5,242 bases of DNA, taken from positions 1-5,242 of the forward strand of contig JAGLBU010000066.1 of assembly GCA_023146575.1 (NCBI GenBank), written 5' to 3'. Positions 1 to 5,242 of this stretch are shown here, one piece after another. Under the pieces are notes generated by a model. The model saw only the letters and a program-made list of their open reading frames with translations. It had not been told where the DNA came from and did no database searches. Positions within the stretch are counted from its first letter, which is position 1. Each line of letters begins with the position of its first letter. Made by a program: the position numbers and the translations under genes. The stretch comes from Methylococcales bacterium (GTDB lineage Bacteria > Pseudomonadota > Gammaproteobacteria > Methylococcales > Methylomonadaceae).

Positions 1-1722
1 ACCATAGGCTCACATTTACAGTCAACCGCGACAAAATCCCTTTGGTATGCCTTACACCTTTATGATAAGCGTCACGGGTATCATGCACCGCCATTTAAGG
101 TATTCACTTCAGAAGAAAACTTTCAAGAACAGTCTATTATTGGTGATACTTACCCCGCACAAATCCTTTCAATTAAAAAGGGAGTTTATAATGTCCGCTT
201 GCAAGATAATACAACTCTTGATATTCCGTGGAGTCGTTTTTTATGGGCGGCAAATCGTTTTAGAACCGGCCATTACCCTGCAGGGGTAAGACGACCGCGC
301 TCCTTAAGTTCAGCATTAAAAATTAATACCATTATCCGCATTCGCCCTTTAAAAAATAATAAATGGGAATTTACGCAAATCCCTAAAGTGCAAGGCGCAT
401 TTGCGGCCATCAACCCGATGAATGGTGCAATACAAGCTATTGTCGGTGGATTTGATTTTCATCAAAGTGAATACAACCGTGCGACACAGGCAAAACGTCA
501 ACCAGGATCAGGTTTTAAGCCCGTTATTTATTCAACCGCCCTTAAAGAAGGTTATACCCTCGCAAGCTTCATTAACGATTCCCCCATTATCATTCGAAAA
601 GGCTCGGCAAAAGATAGGGCATGGCGACCTCAAAATTATAGCCACCGTTATTATGGACCTACTCGAATTCGATCAGCGCTTTATAAGTCCCGAAATATTG
701 TTGCCATTAAATTAGCGCAAAAAATGGGGCTCACCAAAGTCATTCAAACCGCAAAAGATTTTGGCTTTAAAGATGAGCAACTCCCTCGAGGACTTTCAAT
801 TGCACTCGGCAGTGGTTGGGCATCACCGTTAAGAATGGCGAACTTTTATGCTATTTTTGCTAATGGCGGATTTTTAGTCAAACCTTATTTTATAGAGCGA
901 ATTGAGAACCATAAAGGCGAGGTCATTTTTGCCGAAAAACCCAAAACAGCTTGCCCCGTTTGTAACCAAAAATCGAGTAAAAAACCCCTTGATTCAAAAC
1001 AAATACTCAGTACTCGTGCGCCTCGAGTATTAAGCCCCGAGATTACTTTTTTAATGAGTTCTGTGTTACGAGATGTTGTTAGAAGAGGGACGGCGACACG
1101 AGCAAAATCTTTAAACCGTAATGATCTTGCAGGAAAAACAGGCACCACTAACGGACAAAAAGATGGCTGGTTTAATGGCTTTCATCCTAGTATCGCCGCC
1201 AGTGCATGGATGGGGTTTGACTCTTATAAAACCTTAGGTAAAAAAGAAACAGGAGGAGATACAGCCTTACCTATGTGGATTCATTTTATGAGAACCGCTT
1301 TAAAAAACCAACCGCAAGCATCCTTACCTCCACCAAAAGGGATTGTTAAGAAAAGTATCTATAGCTTGAATGATGTTAAGACAGGTGGTTTACCTGGTAA
1401 TACATGGGAGTATTTTGAACGCGGTGTTTACCCTAAAAAAAGAACCGCTCCATCTTCTATTGTAAAAACAGTCAAAAGCTCCTCAAAAAAGAAAAGACCT
1501 TCGCCGCCACGCCACGTGTCAAAATCAAAGGCTAAATCAAAGGCTAAATCAAAGGCTAAATCAAAGGCTAAATCAAAGGCTAAATCAAAGGCTAAATCAA
1601 AGGCTAAATCAAAGGCTAAATCAAAGGCTAAATCAAAGGCTAAATCAAGACCAGCCCCACCTCGACGCACTAAAAAAGCGAAGGCCAAGGTGATTAAAAA
1701 GAAAATGGAAGACTTGTTTTAA
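1..1722 (+). CDS. mrcA: Penicillin-binding protein 1A, C-terminal part (5' end outside window)
   Basis: Class A penicillin-binding protein, a bifunctional inner-membrane peptidoglycan synthase; this part carries the periplasmic transpeptidase. The frame is open from base 1, so the N-terminal membrane anchor and the glycosyltransferase domain lie outside the window. Of the 573 codons present, residues 1-30 hold the linker motif ending in YDKRHGY, and an OB-like insert follows to about residue 125. The transpeptidase motifs are all present: SGFK (catalytic S170, K173), SRN (230-232) and KTGT (379-382). The segment AKPK/EKPK-ACPxC (C318, C321) matches the E. coli PBP1A that I recall. After the domain ends (about residue 478) comes a roughly 95-residue basic tail with ten SKAK units (509-548), finishing in EDLF. 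E. coli PBP1A ends similarly, in ELF, but lacks such a tail. The next gene, gshA, is convergent. Family assignment is very secure; the choice of 1A over another class A type rests on recalled similarity. Confidence 0.95.
   Translation, partial: TIGSHLQSTATKSLWYALHLYDKRHGYHAPPFKVFTSEENFQEQSIIGDTYPAQILSIKKGVYNVRLQDNTTLDIPWSRFLWAANRFRTGHYPAGVRRPRSLSSALKINTIIRIRPLKNNKWEFTQIPKVQGAFAAINPMNGAIQAIVGGFDFHQSEYNRATQAKRQPGSGFKPVIYSTALKEGYTLASFINDSPIIIRKGSAKDRAWRPQNYSHRYYGPTRIRSALYKSRNIVAIKLAQKMGLTKVIQTAKDFGFKDEQLPRGLSIALGSGWASPLRMANFYAIFANGGFLVKPYFIERIENHKGEVIFAEKPKTACPVCNQKSSKKPLDSKQILSTRAPRVLSPEITFLMSSVLRDVVRRGTATRAKSLNRNDLAGKTGTTNGQKDGWFNGFHPSIAASAWMGFDSYKTLGKKETGGDTALPMWIHFMRTALKNQPQASLPPPKGIVKKSIYSLNDVKTGGLPGNTWEYFERGVYPKKRTAPSSIVKTVKSSSKKKRPSPPRHVSKSKAKSKAKSKAKSKAKSKAKSKAKSKAKSKAKSKAKSKAKSRPAPPRRTKKAKAKVIKKKMEDLF
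1525..1644 (+). repeat. 12-bp coding minisatellite, 10 perfect copies (SKAK)
   Basis: The unit TCAAAGGCTAAA is repeated ten times head to tail without a single mismatch, followed by a broken eleventh copy (TCAAGA, 1645-1650). The unit is a multiple of three and in frame, so each copy encodes Ser-Lys-Ala-Lys in the C-terminal tail of the penicillin-binding protein. Identity at every synonymous position indicates recent expansion by replication slippage or unequal recombination rather than long-term selection on protein sequence alone. Copy-number change would lengthen or shorten the tail by four residues without breaking the frame. The opposite strand is also open across the array, but only as a by-product of the repeat. 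Confidence 0.98.
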
Positions 1723-1738
1723 ATAACGCCTTTATCAT

Positions 1739-1766
1739 GAGAGTCGTTCAAAATCGAGCGACTCTC
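1739..1766. terminator. Hairpin between convergent mrcA and gshA, possible bidirectional terminator
   Basis: GAGAGTCG (1739-1746) and CGACTCTC (1759-1766) form a perfect 8-bp stem. It can extend inward by three more pairs (one G-U) to leave a six-base loop. It sits 16 bp after the mrcA stop and touches the last base of the gshA stop codon, which is where a shared terminator is expected. The U-tract is poor: on the + strand a T6 run begins only about 12 bases after the stem, inside gshA, and on the - strand there is no T run. Termination may therefore be weak, or the stem may serve mainly to protect mRNA 3' ends. Confidence 0.5.
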
Positions 1767-3352
1767 TATGCGAAATACTTTTTTAAAAACGCATCAAAAA
1801 TAAGGTCGTCATCGTTTTCTAATTGAAGCTGTTTCTTATGGGAAGCATTGCTCATTTGTTTATATCGCTGAAGAAAAGCATCACTTAAAGGCGGTAATGA
1901 CTCAAAATATATTTGGTGTTTTTTTGAAACCTCTAAACTTAAACACCCAAAAACTTTTGATTGTTGTCGCATCACTTGTAAAATTTTAGCTGAGGGAGTT
2001 TTCTCGGAATCTTCAACCAAACTTTGCTGAATCTTCAATGCTTTAGAATAGGGTTTATCACGATCATCCTCATCTAAAATATTACATATAGGTCGCATTG
2101 CTTGTAAAATATCTCCTGCCCACGCTTGCAAAGAAATATTTCCTCCGTTTCGGTTTAAATGAATATCAGGCTCTCTCCCCGCATGAGCGACTATTAGTTG
2201 ATTATCATTATTAATTTGTTGCTCGGCGGGTTGATTGAAAGGGCTGTCTTCCAATAAGCAATGCAATAAAAAAGCTTCTACAAACCGCGCCTTATCTTCA
2301 TCAATACCAATCGGGTTAAACAAATCCAAATCCAGTGATCGAATTTCAACATATTCAACCCCCCGCCGTTTAAGTGCTAATGTCGGCCGTTCACCTGAAT
2401 TTGTAATCTGTTTTGGTCGTACGGTGCTGTAGTACTCATTTTCAATTTGTAAAATATTAGAACTTAACTGTTTGTATTCGCCTTTTTCTTTGACACCAAT
2501 TTTTTCATAACCGGCACAGGGTGTTTCAATGGCCTCCGACAAGGTTTTAACATAGCCATCTAGGGTATTATAATCAATCTTTAAGTTAGCTTGATTGGTA
2601 CTTTTATACCCAATATCACTCATTCTTAACGAAGTTGCATACGGATGATAAAGTGTTTGTGTATCAAATTCATCGAACTGTGCCATTAATTCAGGCCGAC
2701 TTTTGAAAAACTGTTTGCAAATTGCAGGTGATGCTCCAAATAAATATAACATCAGCCATCCTTGGCGCTGAAAATTACGTACCAAGCCAAAATAGCTTTC
2801 TGAAATAAAATCGTCTAACGATTGCTCTAAGTTTGGCTGTCTTTGTTTTAAAATCCCCCACAGTTTTTTAGGCACTGAGTAATTAAAATGAATCCCAGCA
2901 ATTGCTTGCATTGTCCGCCCATAACGATGGGACAAACCTTGCCGATAAATATATTTCATTCTCCCAATATTAGAATTTCCATAACGTGCAATGGGAATAC
3001 TAGCATCGCCATCAATGCCACAGGGCATACTAGTCGCTAATAAAATTTCATTCTCTAAATTTTGATAAACAAACTGGTGGATTTTTTCCATCGAGGCAAG
3101 CGTTTGCTTTATATCGGTAAATGGTTCTGTAATAAATTCTAATAATGCCTCTGAATAATCGGTCGTGATCGATGGATGCGTTAATGCTGAGCCTAAACTA
3201 TAAGGATGAGGGGTTGCCGCAATGACACCCTCCGTTGAAATTCTAAGGCTTTCTTTTTCTAGCCCTTTCAGCCCATTACGTAGCAGATGTTGTTGATTGT
3301 TATTAATTAAATAGTGTAAGCGTGGGGATACGGATAATTTTGAATACGTCAT
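1766..3352 (-). CDS. gshA: Glutamate-cysteine ligase (gamma-glutamylcysteine synthetase), proteobacterial type
   Basis: Cytoplasmic enzyme that joins glutamate and cysteine with ATP to give gamma-glutamylcysteine, the first and usually rate-limiting step of glutathione synthesis. The 528-residue protein is close to the E. coli length (518) and aligns by eye with an offset of about five residues. GLEKESLR (E32, E34), TTDYSEALLEFIT (D65, E72) and GIHFNYS (H155, N157) match the metal- and ATP-binding residues of the E. coli enzyme. SMPC (108-111), YLFGASPA (203-210) and VEIRSLD near residue 335 are further family signatures. The ATG at 3350-3352 is the only plausible start: an in-frame TAG lies 15 bases upstream and the family motifs begin by residue 30. 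No Shine-Dalgarno sequence precedes it (the upstream bases are CCTCCCCT), so translation may be inefficient or coupled to a tiny leader frame. It is divergent from the DUF3147-like gene and convergent with mrcA. Confidence 0.97.
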   Translation of the reverse strand: MTYSKLSVSPRLHYLINNNQQHLLRNGLKGLEKESLRISTEGVIAATPHPYSLGSALTHPSITTDYSEALLEFITEPFTDIKQTLASMEKIHQFVYQNLENEILLATSMPCGIDGDASIPIARYGNSNIGRMKYIYRQGLSHRYGRTMQAIAGIHFNYSVPKKLWGILKQRQPNLEQSLDDFISESYFGLVRNFQRQGWLMLYLFGASPAICKQFFKSRPELMAQFDEFDTQTLYHPYATSLRMSDIGYKSTNQANLKIDYNTLDGYVKTLSEAIETPCAGYEKIGVKEKGEYKQLSSNILQIENEYYSTVRPKQITNSGERPTLALKRRGVEYVEIRSLDLDLFNPIGIDEDKARFVEAFLLHCLLEDSPFNQPAEQQINNDNQLIVAHAGREPDIHLNRNGGNISLQAWAGDILQAMRPICNILDEDDRDKPYSKALKIQQSLVEDSEKTPSAKILQVMRQQSKVFGCLSLEVSKKHQIYFESLPPLSDAFLQRYKQMSNASHKKQLQLENDDDLIFDAFLKKYFA

Positions 3353-3359
3353 AGGGGAG

Positions 3360-3387
3360 GTTTTCTAACCATAGGCCATAAGAAAAC
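3360..3387 (-). promoter_or_regulatory. Possible 5' stem-loop in the gshA leader
   Basis: GTTTTCT (3360-3366) and AGAAAAC (3381-3387) are perfect inverted repeats of seven bases with a 14-base spacer. If transcription starts about seven bases after the TATAAT box (near 3386), the stem would form at the very 5' end of the gshA mRNA and close just before the start region. Such a structure could affect mRNA stability or ribosome access. The stem is A-U rich and weak, so this is a modest call. Confidence 0.25.
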
Positions 3388-3392
3388 ACGCT

Positions 3393-3398
3393 ATTATA
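3393..3398 (-). promoter_or_regulatory. Probable gshA promoter, -10 box
   Basis: Read on the minus strand, this is a perfect TATAAT lying about 40 bases before the gshA ATG, which would give a leader of roughly 35 bases. No good -35 is seen at 16-18 bases: that position falls in a T-rich run. TTGCAA occurs at 3412-3417, but its 13-base spacing is too short. The site is therefore either a weak sigma-70 promoter or one that needs an activator. The call rests on the -10 match and its placement in the divergent intergenic region. Confidence 0.45.
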
Positions 3399-3461
3399 AA
3401 GGCTTTCAGTATTGCAAAAAATACTATTCATTAGCGGCTTATTAACAGGACACTTATTTAT

Positions 3462-3812
3462 ATGTGGCAATATGGCTTAAAAATATTTATTTCGATGGTT
3501 TTGTTAATCACCATTACAGAGATCGTAAAACGAAGTTCATTTTGGGGCGCCGCATTAGCATCACTCCCACTAACCTCTTTATTTGCCTTTATTTGGTTGT
3601 ATTTAGAATCAGGCGATACCCAAAAAGTCTTAACCCTCTCCTATGGCATTTTTTGGTTAGTACTGCCCTCCTTAGTTTTATTCATTACGTTACCATTACT
3701 ATTACGATACGGCTTAAATTTTTGGCTAAGCCTTACGCTTTCCTGCATTGCAACCTCAATTGCCTATTTTACGATGGTTAAATTATTGGCTGTTTTTGGT
3801 ATTCATCTCTAG
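3462..3812 (+). CDS. Small four-helix inner-membrane protein, DUF3147 type
   Basis: A 116-residue, highly hydrophobic protein with four predicted membrane helices, roughly at residues 4-21, 27-48, 57-82 and 84-113. The pattern EIVKRSSFWGAALASLPLTS, then WLYLESGD, then IFWLVLPSLVLF, fits my recollection of the uncharacterised DUF3147 family found widely in proteobacteria. The molecular function is unknown and I do not propose one. The start is ATG with AGGA (3447-3450) eleven bases upstream, a slightly long but acceptable spacing. It is divergent from gshA (109 bp) and ends 16 bp from the stop of soxZ, which faces it. No convincing promoter was found for it on the + strand. The reading frame is secure; the family name is less so. 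Confidence 0.85.
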   Translation: MWQYGLKIFISMVLLITITEIVKRSSFWGAALASLPLTSLFAFIWLYLESGDTQKVLTLSYGIFWLVLPSLVLFITLPLLLRYGLNFWLSLTLSCIATSIAYFTMVKLLAVFGIHL

Positions 3813-3828
3813 TATGAAGCGATCTTTA

Positions 3829-4140
3829 TTATTTAATTTCTTGAACCAAACTATCCATATTTCCTAAATTATCTTTCCATGTCACCTGAATCCTATCACC
3901 AGTCGCACCGCCTTTTAGCATAAATGAAAAATAAGGGTCTTTCGAAACCCCTGCACCAAGTTGAGTACTCACAACAATCACATCATTATATTTGACGGTT
4001 AACTTTTGAATATATTTCATTGAAATCATTTTTCCCGTCGCCTTATCTTTTCGACGACCATGCTCCATCGGATGAGAAATAAGCATTCGCACTTGAGTTT
4101 TACCGTCCATTAATTTTGTACGTATTTTAATACTCTTCAT
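3829..4140 (-). CDS. soxZ: SoxZ, sulfur-oxidation carrier subunit
   Basis: SoxZ pairs with SoxY as the periplasmic SoxYZ carrier, which holds thiosulfate-derived sulfur while SoxXA, SoxB and SoxCD act on it. The 103-residue protein shows the family pattern: KIRTKL near the N-terminus, ISHPMEHGRRKDKATGK, the IQKLTVKYND strand, AGVSKDPYFSFMLKGG and IQVTWKDNLG. It has no signal peptide, as expected, because SoxZ is exported by riding with Tat-targeted SoxY. The ATG at 4138-4140 was chosen because it lies one base after the soxY stop and has a GGGGG ribosome-binding stretch a few bases upstream. A longer frame beginning at a TTG at 4161 overlaps soxY and adds seven residues that do not look like SoxZ. 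It is the last gene of the operon. No clear rho-independent hairpin is visible in the 16 bp that separate it from the opposing gene. Confidence 0.95.
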   Translation of the reverse strand: MKSIKIRTKLMDGKTQVRMLISHPMEHGRRKDKATGKMISMKYIQKLTVKYNDVIVVSTQLGAGVSKDPYFSFMLKGGATGDRIQVTWKDNLGNMDSLVQEIK

Positions 4141-4141
4141 A

Positions 4142-4594
4142 CTAGCCCCCACAGCCGCCAATGGTTACTTTAACTTCTCTTTGCAATTGGTATAATCTCG
4201 ATTGTGCTTTAACGATAATAACAACGTCTGAAGTTTTTGCCATTTTTATTCGTGCTGACACTAAGGACTCAACCATAGGCGATAAATCAAAAATAGCGAC
4301 TAATGGAATAGGGTTTTTTTCAACAAAAATATAAATTTGCTCTGTGTTGTCTAAAAAACTAGTCACCGTCAAAGGAACAACCGCCCCATTTTCAGCAATC
4401 GTTGGAATTTTTAAATCAATTTTATCACTCTGGTGAATTCTATAATTTTTAAATGTATGCCTTACACTTTCATACAGTGAGCTTTTAATAAATAAAGACG
4501 ATAACCCTTTTGCATCAAGTGCTTGTGAAAACAACAAACCACCACCTGTGATTGCAACCGCTTTTTTTAAAAAAACTCGACGATCAGTAGTCAT
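4142..4594 (-). CDS. soxY: SoxY, thiosulfate-oxidation carrier protein
   Basis: SoxY carries sulfur intermediates covalently on a cysteine at the end of a flexible C-terminal arm, in the periplasm and in complex with SoxZ. The 150-residue protein ends in GGCGG (146-150), the diagnostic swinging-arm motif, with C148 as the substrate-binding residue. The N-terminus is a twin-arginine signal: DRRVFLKK (R5, R6), then a hydrophobic stretch with a GGG turn, and a likely cleavage point between residues 25 and 28. The middle (about 45-145) fits the Ig-like SoxY domain in length and strand pattern. The ATG at 4592-4594 is preceded by AAGG at a normal spacing and lies 13 bp after the cysZ stop, so the two are probably one transcript. 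A T7A7 run falls within the FLKK codons of the signal peptide. No other sox gene except soxZ is present in the window. Confidence 0.96.
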   Translation of the reverse strand: MTTDRRVFLKKAVAITGGGLLFSQALDAKGLSSLFIKSSLYESVRHTFKNYRIHQSDKIDLKIPTIAENGAVVPLTVTSFLDNTEQIYIFVEKNPIPLVAIFDLSPMVESLVSARIKMAKTSDVVIIVKAQSRLYQLQREVKVTIGGCGG

Positions 4595-4607
4595 GATGAA
4601 ACCTTAA

Positions 4608-5242
4608 TTATTGACGAATTCCATGAGTATAAATCGTGATGGCAATCACAGCAATAGGGGATACTAAAATATTAATAAAGGGTATAGTCAGTCCCAAAAT
4701 AGTAATACTGCCAAATGTTAACATTCCAAACCGAACGGTTTTTGCCAACTTTTTTTGTTCGGAAAATAATAATCCTCGATTTGCCAATGGGTAGGCCAAA
4801 TATTCTAACCCCATTCCCCACGCACCCCATAAAATCCATAAGATAGGAGCAATTATATTTATGACAGGAATCATTGAAAAAATGACTAAAAAAATTAGCC
4901 ATAGCAATAAATAACGAATATGTTGCCATTCCGCTTTTAAATTTTCAATCCATGAGGGATCGGCATAATTCTCTAACATTTCATTAGAGCTATCATTTTT
5001 AATTAAAATTTCTAAAGTACGTTCTGATAATTTATCATAAAAAGGCGAGGCAATAAGATTCGCTAACAGGGTAAAGGTAAAAAAATAAACCACCAAACTT
5101 ACGATAAAAATCAGACCTTTTATAAGGATTAAAATACCTGATAACCACGAAATCGCTTTCAACCAATTGGGCAATAAATAATCTAATATTCCATCCATAT
5201 AAAAATAAGCAAGTCCTATCGCAATACCATATAATAAAAAAT
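4608..5242 (-). CDS. cysZ: CysZ-family sulfate permease (EI24 domain), N-terminus outside window
   Basis: Inner-membrane protein of the CysZ/EI24 family, whose E. coli member mediates sulfate uptake for cysteine synthesis. An ATG exists at 5196-5198, but the frame stays open through the remaining 44 bases to the right edge, encoding FLLYGIAIGLAYFY. That is a membrane segment matching the first helix of CysZ, so the true start is outside the window and about 40 residues are missing compared with E. coli (253 residues). Family features seen are LANLIASPFYDKLSE after the second long hydrophobic stretch, a paired hydrophobic region containing MIPVINIIAPILWILWGAW, GLEYLAYP, and a last hydrophobic block ending in THGIRQ. 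The gene leads soxY by 13 bp, so it is probably co-transcribed with soxYZ. That suggests a role in sulfate or sulfite movement tied to sulfur oxidation rather than plain assimilation; this last point is inference. Confidence 0.87.
   Translation of the reverse strand, partial: FLLYGIAIGLAYFYMDGILDYLLPNWLKAISWLSGILILIKGLIFIVSLVVYFFTFTLLANLIASPFYDKLSERTLEILIKNDSSNEMLENYADPSWIENLKAEWQHIRYLLLWLIFLVIFSMIPVINIIAPILWILWGAWGMGLEYLAYPLANRGLLFSEQKKLAKTVRFGMLTFGSITILGLTIPFINILVSPIAVIAITIYTHGIRQ

Noticed and set aside
949..963. CxxC pair in the penicillin-binding protein as a possible new metal site
   Set aside because: The same ACPxC segment is present in E. coli PBP1A as recalled, so it is a normal family feature.
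1428..1688. Minus-strand open frame with repeated DLAF units opposite the SKAK array
   Set aside because: It exists only because the 12-bp repeat is free of stops on both strands. It lies wholly within the well-supported mrcA gene and resembles no known protein.
3412..3417. TTGCAA as the -35 box for gshA or for the divergent gene
   Set aside because: The spacing to the gshA TATAAT is 13 bases, too short, and on the + strand no -10-like sequence lies about 17 bases downstream.
4141..4161. Longer SoxZ beginning at a TTG at 4161
   Set aside because: It would overlap soxY and add MAAVGAS, which is not typical of SoxZ. The ATG at 4140 has better spacing from a G-rich ribosome-binding stretch.
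45..4467. A 13-base word, GTATGCCTTACAC, occurs at 45-57 and again at 4455-4467
   Set aside because: The two copies lie inside unrelated coding sequences (mrcA and soxY, opposite orientations), with no further shared flank. One such match is plausible by chance in this composition.
5196..5198. ATG treated as the start of the CysZ-family gene
   Set aside because: The frame is open upstream to the window edge and encodes a hydrophobic segment matching the first CysZ helix, so this Met is internal.

Overview
This AT-rich window reads as a chromosomal segment of a sulfur-oxidising gammaproteobacterium. The PBP1A and the proteobacterial-type GshA both resemble their E. coli counterparts closely by recalled sequence. 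A soxYZ pair points to thiosulfate/sulfide oxidation. I cannot name the species. There are no tRNA or rRNA genes, CRISPR arrays, insertion sequences or phage genes, and the gene content looks like ordinary housekeeping and energy metabolism.

Layout from left to right. (1) The 3' part of a class A penicillin-binding protein gene (mrcA/ponA type) runs in from the left edge on the + strand. It keeps the linker and the whole transpeptidase domain, and ends in a long Lys/Ala/Ser-rich tail built on ten identical 12-bp repeats. (2) A hairpin separates it from gshA (glutamate-cysteine ligase), which is on the - strand and convergent. (3) A 109-bp divergent intergenic region holds the likely gshA promoter and leads to a small four-helix membrane protein of DUF3147 type on the + strand. 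(4) That gene meets, tail to tail with 16 bp between, a compact - strand operon read from the right edge: cysZ (sulfate permease family, 5' end cut by the window), soxY and soxZ.

Functional reading. SoxY (Tat-exported, C-terminal GGCGG swinging arm) and SoxZ form the periplasmic carrier on which thiosulfate sulfur is oxidised to sulfate. The co-transcribed CysZ-family protein suggests a link with sulfate or sulfite movement across the inner membrane. GshA makes gamma-glutamylcysteine for glutathione, but it is on a separate transcription unit. No SoxXA, SoxB or SoxCD gene lies here.

I see no clearly new biological system. The most noteworthy items are the perfect coding minisatellite in the periplasmic tail of PBP1A and the cysZ-soxYZ arrangement. 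Smaller points are a slippery T7A7 run inside the soxY signal peptide and an unusual gshA leader without a Shine-Dalgarno sequence. All genes between the edges appear intact; only the two edge genes are incomplete.
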